64,000 nt of DNA from NCBI RefSeq assembly GCF_029894425.1, contig NZ_JARXYJ010000001.1, positions 1,674,001 to 1,738,000 on the forward strand. Direction: 5' to 3'. A program made the position numbers and the translations under genes. Below are positions 20,114 through 27,470 of this stretch, one piece after another. The notes below the pieces were generated by a model. The model worked only from the letters and a program-made list of their open reading frames with translations. It had not been told where the DNA came from and did no database searches. This DNA comes from Streptomyces sp. SAI-127 (GTDB lineage Bacteria > Actinomycetota > Actinomycetes > Streptomycetales > Streptomycetaceae). Every line of letters begins with the position of its first letter. Positions within the stretch are counted from its first letter, which is position 1.

Positions 20114-21325
20114 CTACACGCCAGGGTGTCTCCCCGGCCTGTCCACGGGGCCGGTCCCGGCCGGTCGGCGGCTGTCGCCGTGCCAGTCCAGGATCAGGAC
20201 CGTGGCGTCGTCCCTGAGGCTGCCGTGGCAGGCATCGAGGACCGCGCCGGTCAAGGCCCGGACGGCTTCTCGCGGGTGCAGCGCGCCGGTGTCGTGAATG
20301 ACCGAGGTCAGGTCGGCGGCCGCGGCACCGCGCTCCTGCATGCCGTCGGTGAGAAGGATCAGACGGTCCCGGGGACGCAGTCGCAGTTCCTGGACGCGGT
20401 AGGAGGCGGGTGCCGCCACACCGAACGGCAGGTTGACGGCGAGCTTGACCTCTTCGACGGTGCCGTCCCGCAGCCGCAGCGGCCAGGGGTGGCCGGCGTT
20501 GACCAGTTCGCACAGGCCGGTTTCGAGGTCGACGCACAGCAACTGTCCGGTGGCCAGCCCGCGGCTGTGGCTCAGCAGGGCCTGATGGGCGTGGTGGGCC
20601 TGCTTGAGCGCGTCGCAGCCGCTGCGGCGAGCCTGCCGGAGCGCGCCGACCAACAGGGTGGCCAGCAGTGCGGAGTTGGTGTCGTGGCCCATCGCGTCGG
20701 TGATGGACAGGTGCAGGGTGTCGCGGTCGAGGGTGTAGTCGTAGGTGTCGCCACCGATGTCGTCGGCCGGGACCAGCCCGGCGGCGAGGGTGAACTGGGC
20801 CGCCTCGCAGCAGGGGGCCGAGGGAAGCAGTTGGTGCTGGATCTCCGCGGCCAGGCTGGTCTCGGTGGTGCGCCGGCCCAGGTGGTAGAGGTCGGTGAAG
20901 CGCCCGTCCGTGACGATGATGTAGGCCAGCGTGTGTGCCGCCTCGCGGACCTGCCGCAGTACGGTGTCGTCCGCGGACTGCAGGGTCAACTCCAGGACGC
21001 CGATGCAGTCGCCGCGGTTGGTGACCGGCGTGATGACGCGCCGTCCGCCCTGGCCGTCCGGCTCCACGTGCTGGCGCTGGCTGCGCAGCACGCTGTCGTA
21101 GACGCTGCCCTGCAGGTCGATCGGCTCGGCCTGGTCCACGACCTCGTCGTCGGCCGCGGCGAGCCGTACCAGCCGCTGACCGATGAGGTCGACGAACAGG
21201 AAGGACACCCGCTGCGCACCGAACCGCTTCTGCAGGTCGCGGGCCACCACGTCGACGGACTCACCGGGCGGGGCCGCTTCCGCAGCGGCCAGCAACTCGC
21301 CCAGTTCCAGATCTCCACCCTCCAC
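20114..21325 (-). CDS. GAF-like / PP2C (SpoIIE-type) serine phosphatase
   Basis: A protein of about 403 residues. An N-terminal GAF-like sensory region (1-165) includes ITPVTNRGDCIGVLELTLQ. The C-terminal SpoIIE domain has LAAEIQHQLLP, the metal-binding ADDIGGDTYDYTLD, DAMGHDTNSALLA, NAGHPWPL, LLTDGMQERG and SLRDDATVLILDW. It would dephosphorylate STAS proteins and so release sigma factors. GTG at 21325 with GGGAGG five to six bases upstream is the best start; longer in-frame versions pass through non-conserved sequence. It is upstream of and co-directional with the STAS/MEDS pair. Confidence 0.85.
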   Translation of the reverse strand: MEGGDLELGELLAAAEAAPPGESVDVVARDLQKRFGAQRVSFLFVDLIGQRLVRLAAADDEVVDQAEPIDLQGSVYDSVLRSQRQHVEPDGQGGRRVITPVTNRGDCIGVLELTLQSADDTVLRQVREAAHTLAYIIVTDGRFTDLYHLGRRTTETSLAAEIQHQLLPSAPCCEAAQFTLAAGLVPADDIGGDTYDYTLDRDTLHLSITDAMGHDTNSALLATLLVGALRQARRSGCDALKQAHHAHQALLSHSRGLATGQLLCVDLETGLCELVNAGHPWPLRLRDGTVEEVKLAVNLPFGVAAPASYRVQELRLRPRDRLILLTDGMQERGAAAADLTSVIHDTGALHPREAVRALTGAVLDACHGSLRDDATVLILDWHGDSRRPAGTGPVDRPGRHPGV

Positions 21326-21549
21326 AGCAACCTCCCGTCGGTTGCCGCAACTTCTTCCCCGCATCTCCGCAACGTCACCCCACGTGGCCAACCTGCCTGG
21401 TCGGAGACAGAGGCTCGGTGCCGGATGCCGGGACTGCGGTGGAGGCGGCCGATGGCGGGAAGTACGCGACACCGGCCCCGTCCTGATGGCGGCTGCCGCT
21501 CCCCGGGTGTAGCGTCGTGACTCAGCAGTCGTGGTTCCGAAGTCCCGTT

Positions 21550-21573
21550 CGCCCGTGATCGCCATCACGGGCG
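21550..21573 (+). promoter_or_regulatory. Stable hairpin in the leader of the cold-shock gene
   Basis: A perfect 10-bp stem (CGCCCGTGAT / ATCACGGGCG) with loop CGCC is followed by TTCTTGCGTTT, 88 bases upstream of the csp start. The 335-base gap 21326-21660 otherwise holds only the divergent start regions of the SpoIIE gene and csp. The hairpin could be an attenuator or a thermo-responsive 5' structure, or a terminator for transcripts entering from the left. Confidence 0.4.
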
Positions 21574-21660
21574 TTCTTGCGTTTCAGCGCCTCTCCGGAC
21601 CAGGGCGATCACCTCCGGGCACGCAAGGTGCGGGCCCGGTTTCCCTCGAAGGAGACAGTC

Positions 21661-21864
21661 GTGGCCAAGGGCACCGTCAAGTGGTTCAACAGCGAAAAGG
21701 GCTTCGGCTTCATCGAGCAGGAGGGTGGAGGCCCCGACGTCTTCGCCCACTACTCCAACATCGCCGCCCAGGGCTTCCGTGAGCTGCAGGAAGGCCAGAA
21801 GGTCGAGTTCGACGTCACCCAGGGCCAGAAGGGCCCGCAGGCGGAGAACATCCGCCCCGTCTGA
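21661..21864 (+). CDS. Cold-shock protein (CspA family)
   Basis: A 67-residue single cold-shock domain, [20 protein letters not shown], with RNP1 (KGFGFIE) and RNP2 (VFAHYSNI) both intact. It binds single-stranded RNA/DNA and acts as an RNA chaperone or antiterminator. GTG start at 21661 with AAGGAGA upstream. Followed by a strong hairpin. Confidence 0.96.
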   Translation: MAKGTVKWFNSEKGFGFIEQEGGGPDVFAHYSNIAAQGFRELQEGQKVEFDVTQGQKGPQAENIRPV

Positions 21865-21880
21865 TCGCGCTGTTGCGGCG

Positions 21881-21915
21881 AGGCCCGGTATACCCACTCG
21901 GGTATGCCGGGCCTT
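21881..21915 (+). terminator. Terminator hairpin after the cold-shock gene
   Basis: A 15-bp stem (AGGCCCGGTATACCC pairing with GGGTATGCCGGGCCT, one G-U/T-G pair) and loop ACTC, ending in TT, starts 17 bases after the csp stop. Confidence 0.8.
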
Positions 21916-22013
21916 GCCGTTCGGTCCCCGACAAACGGGCGGCCGCCCTGCCGTCGGACCGCCCCGCCGCCCCCGCGACCTGGGCGTTTCCACGGTCCCC
22001 CGGTGGGGACCCG

Positions 22014-22358
22014 GTGGTCGTGGTGGCGTACGGAGCGGAGCAGCGGGTGCGGGTGCCGGCTGTGCGGGCGGGCCGGCGCAGGCAGGCCTTCGTGCACTTG
22101 CCCTTCCCGCCGCAGGCGGTGCAGGCCCTCCTGCCCCGGGAGCTGGTCGCCACCGTCCCCGGACTTCCGTCCTTCGCGGTCCATCGGCGTGGCCTGCCGC
22201 CTGCTGCCGGCGCGCCGGCCTGCGCGGCCGTAGACGTGCTGGAGGAGACACTGACCGCCGCGGCGAGCCTGCCCGCCCCGCTGGACGAGCCCGTCGTGCA
22301 CCACTCGCCGGGTGTCGAACACGTCCGGCCGGCGCCCTCCCGGCCCCTTTTCACATGA
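22014..22358 (+). CDS. Hypothetical protein, coupled to next gene
   Basis: A 114-codon frame with strong G/C third positions (VAYGAEQRVRVPAVRAG...). I do not recognise the family. Its TGA overlaps the ATG of the next gene (ATGA), which argues it is translated. The start is uncertain: GTG at 22014 has GGTGGGG upstream. Given the many truncated genes nearby, it may be the 3' part of a longer gene whose 5' end was lost near the csp terminator. No membrane helix or signal peptide is seen. Confidence 0.42.
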   Translation: MVVVAYGAEQRVRVPAVRAGRRRQAFVHLPFPPQAVQALLPRELVATVPGLPSFAVHRRGLPPAAGAPACAAVDVLEETLTAAASLPAPLDEPVVHHSPGVEHVRPAPSRPLFT

Positions 22359-22993
22359 GCGGGCCGCCCACCGGGGCCCTGCGCGGCGGGCGGCTGCGCT
22401 TCGACGGCTGGATCGCCGGTCTGGGCACGGCGTCCGGGACCCGCATCGTGGTGGGGCACTGGCCAAGGTCGCCGTTCGGGCCGTTCAGCGACGTGATGCT
22501 GGAGCGGCCCGACGGAGAACGGCTGCTGCTCGCCCCCACCCGGCAGACGGCGGAATTCGTCGCCGGGACCTACGTCTTCGACACCGTACGCGTCGTCCCG
22601 GTCCGGGTGCGCGTCGCGGACGGGACCTGGAGCGTCACCGCGGGGCCGCTCGACCTGCGTTTCGTGACGGGCCGCAGACGGCTCCTCGGGCTGCTGCTGT
22701 GCGCGGTGCCCGGCGTGCTCGCCGGACGTCCGGGCTGGTGCACACTCACGGCCCTTCCCGCCCGCGTGCTGCTGCCCGGCGTACGCACCCGCGGCAGTGC
22801 GCGAGTGGGCCGCCGGGAGTGGTACGGCGCCCGGGACCTGCGGCCGGTCCACGCGGTGTCGGCCGCCTTCGAGGGGGTCGACCTCGGTGCGATGGCACCC
22901 GTCGTTCCGCCGGTGCGCTTCGGATTCGGGTCCGTGCCGAGGAGCCCCGCGCTGACCCGGGTCACGACGACGGTGGCTCTGGAGCCGGAGTGA
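22355..22993 (+). CDS. Conserved hypothetical protein
   Basis: A 212-residue protein beginning MSGPPTGALRGGRLRFDGWI. It has a beta-rich body (TRIVVGHWPRSPFGPFSDVM, LLAPTRQTAEFVAGTYVF) and ends in a normal stop. Recognisable as a conserved Streptomyces protein of unknown function. LLGLLLCAVPGVLAG is mildly hydrophobic but short and not clearly a membrane span. Translationally coupled to the preceding frame and followed 37 bases later by a small membrane protein. Confidence 0.65.
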   Translation: MSGPPTGALRGGRLRFDGWIAGLGTASGTRIVVGHWPRSPFGPFSDVMLERPDGERLLLAPTRQTAEFVAGTYVFDTVRVVPVRVRVADGTWSVTAGPLDLRFVTGRRRLLGLLLCAVPGVLAGRPGWCTLTALPARVLLPGVRTRGSARVGRREWYGARDLRPVHAVSAAFEGVDLGAMAPVVPPVRFGFGSVPRSPALTRVTTTVALEPE

Positions 22994-23030
22994 GGACACA
23001 TGGCCAGGGGTACCCGGCAGGCCGGACGTC

Positions 23031-23369
23031 GTGGGTGGTCTGTGGCCGCTGGTGCATCTGCGCAGCTTCGAGTGGGTCTTCGGACCGAAGACCGACGTGT
23101 GGCTCCAGAGGACGACCGGCGGGCTCCTGGTCTCCGCCGGTCTCGCCCAACTCGCGGCGGCTCCCGGCCCGCAGGGGCCGGCCCAGGCCCGCCGTATCGG
23201 ACTGGGCACGGCCCTGACACTGCTGGCCGTGGATCTGGTCTACGTGCCCAAGGGGCGGATCCGGCCGACGTGTCTTTTCGACGCCGCGGTGCAGACCGGG
23301 TGGATCAGCACCTGGCTGCGGTCCGTCCCCGGAGGGGGCACAGCACGGGCGAGGAGGGGAAAACGGTGA
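23031..23369 (+). CDS. Small membrane protein
   Basis: A 112-residue protein, GGLWPLVHLRSFEWVFGPKT at the N-terminus, with hydrophobic stretches at about 28-44 and 58-72 and a basic C-terminus. Similar small proteins occur in Streptomyces without known function. GTG at 23031 is the likely start, although no strong ribosome site is visible. Confidence 0.55.
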   Translation: MGGLWPLVHLRSFEWVFGPKTDVWLQRTTGGLLVSAGLAQLAAAPGPQGPAQARRIGLGTALTLLAVDLVYVPKGRIRPTCLFDAAVQTGWISTWLRSVPGGGTARARRGKR

Positions 23370-23407
23370 GCAACCGCCCAGCACAGACACCCCGCAGGAG
23401 GCCGACC

Positions 23408-23957
23408 ATGAGTGAACGGACCCCGTCCCAGGCGGAGGGTGAACGCCGGGATGACAGGCCGGAGGACCCTGGCAGCTGTCCTGGACATCGGCGGGCTCTG
23501 GCTGGTGTACCGCACGGAACTGTTCGCGGCCACAGCACACCGGCCGCCGGCGCACGGCGCGGTACAGGTGCACATGGTGGCGGCGGGACTGCTGTTCGCC
23601 CTCGCCGTGTGCGGGCTCGATCCGGTGCGTCGCCGCTGGAGTCTCGCCCTGCGCGGCGCGACCGTACTGGCCGCCGGCACCGCGCACGCCGTGCCGGCCC
23701 GCACGCTCTCCTCCCGGCCGCCGCCCGGCACCGGCTTCACCCCCGCCGACCTGCATCACGGGGCTCAGTGGATGTACCACGGGGGCGACCTCGTGGAAGC
23801 GGGCCTGGCCGTGGTGACGGGGGTGTGCCGGTACGCCGGCGCCAGACGTGCCCGGCCCCGCCGCCGGCGCCGAGTCGGCAGGACAGAGCGGTTGACCGGC
23901 CCGGCCGGGGCACTCGGAGACCATCACAGGACTCCGGCAGCCGGAGGGGAATCATGA
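23408..23957 (+). pseudogene. Deletion fusion: DUF2243 start joined to CtaG-like C-terminal half
   Basis: An ATG at 23408 with an excellent AGGAGG begins MSERTPSQAEGERR, which resembles the first residues of DUF2243 membrane proteins, then leaves homology. From about 23451, in another frame, the sequence reads AAVLDIGGLWLVYRTELFAA, AGLLFALAVCGLDPVRRRWS and FTPADLHHGAQWMYHGGDLVEA. This is the C-terminal half of CtaG-type cytochrome c oxidase assembly proteins. DUF2243 and CtaG genes are commonly adjacent, so one deletion removing most of the first and the 5' half of the second explains the structure. The CtaG stop still overlaps the next gene (ATGA). Confidence 0.65.
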
Positions 23958-24526
23958 ACAGGACGGCACGGACCTCGCACGACGGTCCGACGCGGCAGAA
24001 GCGGCTGGTGATCTATCTCAACGACCACCTGGCCGGTGCGACGGCGGGTGTCGAGCTCGCCCGCCGGATGGCTCAGGAGCACCACGGTTCGGCCTACGGC
24101 GAGACCCTGGAGAGCCTGCGCAAGGAGATCTCGCAGGACCGACAGGCACTGGTACGCCTCCTCGCCGACCTCGACGTCCCCGTCAGGCACTACAAGACGT
24201 ACGGAGCGTGGCTGGGCGAGAAGGCCGGGCGGATGAAGCCCAACGGCCGCCTGCTGCGCCGCTCCGGGCTCGCGCTGCTGGTCGAGCTCGAAGCGATGCG
24301 GCTGGGTGCGCAGGGCAAGGCCTCGCTGTGGCGCGGGCTGCTCGCCGCGTCGGCGCAGGACTCGCGTCTGGACGCCGACCGGCTGGAGGAGTTGCTGCGC
24401 AGGGCGGGGCAGCAGATCCGGACATTGGACGCCCTGCACGCGAGGGTCGCCACGGCACTGCTGTTTCCCATGACGGGGCAGGAACCGGCGTCGACGGCCA
24501 CGGCAGGCACGAGCTCCTCGAGCTGA
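23954..24526 (+). CDS. Conserved hypothetical, helical ferritin-like protein
   Basis: A 190-residue protein that is almost all alpha-helix, with heptad-like spacing (YLNDHLAGATAGVELARRMA, ETLESLRKEISQDRQALVRL, LLVELEAMRLGAQGKASLWR). It is recognisable as a conserved Streptomyces protein that may form a four-helix bundle. ATG at 23954 follows GGAGGGGA. It lies just before a hemerythrin gene. No metal-ligand pattern is clear. Confidence 0.68.
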   Translation: MNRTARTSHDGPTRQKRLVIYLNDHLAGATAGVELARRMAQEHHGSAYGETLESLRKEISQDRQALVRLLADLDVPVRHYKTYGAWLGEKAGRMKPNGRLLRRSGLALLVELEAMRLGAQGKASLWRGLLAASAQDSRLDADRLEELLRRAGQQIRTLDALHARVATALLFPMTGQEPASTATAGTSSSS

Positions 24527-24657
24527 CGGCCTTCGTCGGTCCGGCCGATTGGGCCCCACCACACCCTTCACACTTCGGTTACACGGCATACGCACGGGTA
24601 CTCGCGGGAGCTCGACGTCGAGCCCGTGGAACGTCGCCTCCCGGGAGAGGAGCTGAC

Positions 24658-25228
24658 ATGGCCGGGATCGCGGCGAGCGACGCCGATGTCGTGGTCATGC
24701 TGATGCGTCAGCACGGTGACATCCGCAACCTCTTCGACGAGGTGGAGCGCACGGCCGGGGACGAGCGCCGGGCGGCGTTCCGGAACCTGGTGCGGCTTCT
24801 CGCCGTGCACGAGACGGCGGAGGAGGAGGTGATCCGTCCCTTCACCCGCACCTCCGTGCCGGACGGCGCGAAGGTGGCGGACGAGCGGCTGGCCGAGGAG
24901 CGGGAGGCGAAGGAACTCCTGTCGCGGCTCGACGGCATGGACACCGACGACGCCAAGTTCCTGCCCGAGCTCCAGACGCTGCGCCTCGACGTGATGAAGC
25001 ACGCCCGCGCCGAGGATGCGGTACGAGTTCAACCACATCCGCCGCCACGCGGACCACGCCCGTCTGGCCTCCATGGCCACCGCCCTGAAGGCGGCCGAGG
25101 CAATGGCCCCGACCCACCCCCACCCCGGGACCGAGTCGGCGGCCAGGAACATGGTCCTGGGGCCGGTCGCCGCCCTGGTCGACCGCACGCGGGACGCCGT
25201 ACGCAGGGCCATGGGCAAGGACGGCTGA
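24658..25228 (+). pseudogene. Hemerythrin HHE-domain protein with a single-base frameshift
   Basis: From ATG 24658 (GGGAGAGGAG upstream) the protein has the HHE cation-binding pattern: RQHGDIRNLFDEVE, then AVHETAEEEVIRPF, then VMKHARAE. At 25017 one extra T shifts the frame. The expected GCC-GAG-GAG-CGG-TAC-GAG is GCC-GAG-GAT-GCG. The correct continuation, RYEFNHIRRHADHARLASM..MGKDG, is found in the +2 frame to the stop at 25226-25228. Without the insertion the product would be about 189 residues. It could be a true mutation or a sequencing error. Confidence 0.85.
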
Positions 25229-25357
25229 CCGGCCCGCGCCCTCGTCCGGCAACACGATCCTGGGCTGTGACCTCGGCAGTGACGGCCGCGGCTCAGGAGT
25301 CAGGTGCCCGGCTGCGGGTACGCGGTCGGTCTCCGAGCGCGTGACCGGGGTGGTGGG

Positions 25358-26578
25358 ATGGTGAACACCGGGGACACCGGGCGGATGCTGCGGCAGCTGC
25401 TGCAGGCCGCACACACGGTGACGCTGGAGGAGTTGCCCGGCCTCCTCGCCGGCCAAGCGGGTGACGCCGGGTTGTACGACGTGGCCGTCTTCGCCGTCGA
25501 CATCCGCGAGACGCTGCTGCGGCAGATCACCGGCCGCGGTCTCGACGCGGCGGCGGGCGGGGAGGAGATGCGGATCGACGGCACCCTGCCCGGGCGCGCC
25601 TACCAGCGCGTGACGCTCGTCGCCGAGACACCGGGCGGGGCACCGTCCCGGCGGCGGTGGTGGGTGCCGGTGACCGACGGCGTCGAGCGCATCGGGGTGC
25701 TCCGGGCGGACTCGGAGGACGGTGACGACCAGGCCGTACGGCAGAATCTGCGCGACCTCGCCTCGCTGGTGGCCCTGGTCCTGCTCAGCAAGCGGTCCTG
25801 CAGTGACTCCTTCGCCCGGCTGGTGCGCACCGAGCCGATGAACGTGGCGGCGGAGATGCAGTGGAAGCTGATGCCGCCCGCCGCCTTCGCCGGCCGTGAC
25901 GTGACCCTGGGTGCCGCGAGCGAGCCCGCCTACGAGATGGGCGGTGACGCCTTCGACTACGCCCTGAGCGGCAGCATCCTGCATCTGTCCGTGTTCGACG
26001 CGATGGGCCATGACACCACCGCGGGGATCACCGCGAACGTGGCGGTGGCCGCCTGCCGCAACGCCCGCCGCCAGGGGGCCTCGCTCGCCGAGACGAGCCG
26101 CGCCGTCGAGGACGTGCTCGTGGCCCACTTCGGGACCAGCCGCTACGTCACCGGCGTCCTCGCCGACCTCGATCTCGACACCGGGCATCTGACCTGGATC
26201 AACCGCGGTCACCCGCTGCCGCTCGTCGTCCGGGACAATCGCTGGACCATCGAGCTCGACTGCCCGCCGGCCGGGCCGATGGGCGCGGGCCTGGGGCTGC
26301 CGATCGTCGTCAGCCGTCAGCAGCTGGAGCCCGGCGACCGGCTGCTGCTGTACACCGACGGGATCGTCGAGGCCCGCGACACCGAGGGAGAGCGGTTCGG
26401 CCGTGAGCGGTTCGTCGACTTCGTCGTCCGCCACCACTCCGGCCGCCAGCCCCTGCACGAGACCCTGCGTCGGCTGATGCACGCCGTCCTCGACCACCAC
26501 TGCGGCCGCCTGGACGACGACGCCACCGTCCTGCTGACCGAATGGCGCGCCGGCCACCAGCACCGGCTCGTCCCCTGA
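25358..26578 (+). CDS. PP2C (SpoIIE-type) serine phosphatase
   Basis: A 406-residue protein. The N-terminal ~140 residues resemble a degenerate GAF domain (VAVFAVDIRETLLRQITGRGL). The SpoIIE domain has VAAEMQWKLMPPAAFAGRDV, YEMGGDAFDYALSG, DAMGHDTTAGI, INRGHPLPLV, LYTDGIVEARD and LDDDATVLLTEW, so the metal-binding aspartates are intact. It is a second member of the family near the STAS/MEDS system. ATG at 25358 follows a G-rich stretch (GGGGTGGTGGG). Confidence 0.88.
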   Translation: MVNTGDTGRMLRQLLQAAHTVTLEELPGLLAGQAGDAGLYDVAVFAVDIRETLLRQITGRGLDAAAGGEEMRIDGTLPGRAYQRVTLVAETPGGAPSRRRWWVPVTDGVERIGVLRADSEDGDDQAVRQNLRDLASLVALVLLSKRSCSDSFARLVRTEPMNVAAEMQWKLMPPAAFAGRDVTLGAASEPAYEMGGDAFDYALSGSILHLSVFDAMGHDTTAGITANVAVAACRNARRQGASLAETSRAVEDVLVAHFGTSRYVTGVLADLDLDTGHLTWINRGHPLPLVVRDNRWTIELDCPPAGPMGAGLGLPIVVSRQQLEPGDRLLLYTDGIVEARDTEGERFGRERFVDFVVRHHSGRQPLHETLRRLMHAVLDHHCGRLDDDATVLLTEWRAGHQHRLVP

Positions 26579-26605
26579 CTCCTTCGACTCCTTCGACTCC
26601 TTCGC
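26577..26605. repeat. Short tandem repeat CTCCTTCGA x3
   Basis: Three consecutive copies of a 9-bp unit (the third ending CTCCTTCGC) lie just after the SpoIIE stop, before the SDR pseudogene. It is short and could be a slippage product. Confidence 0.6.
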
Positions 26606-26687
26606 CGGTTCCGGCTTTTCCCCCGCGGGGCCAGGGCACCCGCGCCCGGTCATGGTCGTTTCCCGACGGACCTCGCAAGGAGGCGTG

Positions 26688-27466
26688 ATGCAGGAGCAGG
26701 GCCGGGACCGGATCAACGCCCCTCCGGTGATCACCTCGGAACCCACTCCGGACTTCCCCGAGCGGAAGCAGGATCCGCCGGGCCTCGAGTCCGATATGGA
26801 CCCCAGGCCCCGGTACCGGGCCGAGCGCTACCGGGCGGCGGGCAAACTGACCGGCAAGGTGGCCCTGATCACCGGAGGCGACTCCGGCATCGGCCGTGAC
26901 GAGACCCGGCAGGTGGTCGAGGAGCAGGGCCGCAGGTGTCTCCTGCTGCCGGGCGACCTGTGCGAGCCGGAGTTCTGCCGGGACGTCGTCGAGCGCACCG
27001 TGCGGGAGCTCGGGCGGTTGAACATCCTGGTCAGCAACGCCGCCTACCTCACGCCTACGCCTACTTCCACCTGGTCATGGCCGCCCTTCCGCACCTGGAC
27101 AAGGGTGACTCGATCATCGCCACGGCCACGGAGGAAGCCCTCAAGGGCACTACCACCATGATCGACTACGCGGCTTCGAAGGCCGCCCTGATCACCTTCA
27201 CCAAGTCCATCGCCCCGCATCTGGCGGCGCGGGGCGTGCGGGCCAACGTCGTGGCCCCCGGCCCCACCTGGACGGTTCTGAACGTCGCCGACCGGCACAT
27301 GCCGCCCGGCGACCTGGCCCAGGTGGGCAGCGAGACGCCCGTCGGCCGACCGGCGCAGCCGGAGGAGATCACCCCGGCCTACGTGTTCCCGGCGTCGGAC
27401 GCGGACTCGAGCTTCGTCACGGGAGAGGTCCTCGCGGTCACCGGTGGTGAGACGGACACCCGCTGA
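26688..27466 (+). pseudogene. NAD-dependent short-chain oxidoreductase with two internal deletions
   Basis: The gene starts well (AAGGAGG, ATG 26688; RYRAAGKLTGKVALITGGDSGIGR) but jumps straight to DETRQVVEEQGRRCLLLPGD. This omits about 25 residues normally present after the glycine motif. A second break after LVSNAAYL loses another ~23 residues and shifts frame. The rest (AYAYFHLVMAALPHL, MIDYAASKAALITFTKSIAP, APGPTWTVLN) lies in the +2 frame to the stop at 27464-27466. The second junction is in a run of GCCTAC repeats, suggesting short-homology deletion. The family belongs to the YhdF/general-stress SDR type. Confidence 0.8.
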
Positions 27467-27470
27467 CGGG

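Noticed and set aside
22994..24526. A 508-codon plus-strand frame from 23000 covering the CtaG remnant and the helical protein
   Set aside because: Only its last 190 codons (from 23954) have the right composition and ribosome site; the rest is frame-shadow of other genes.
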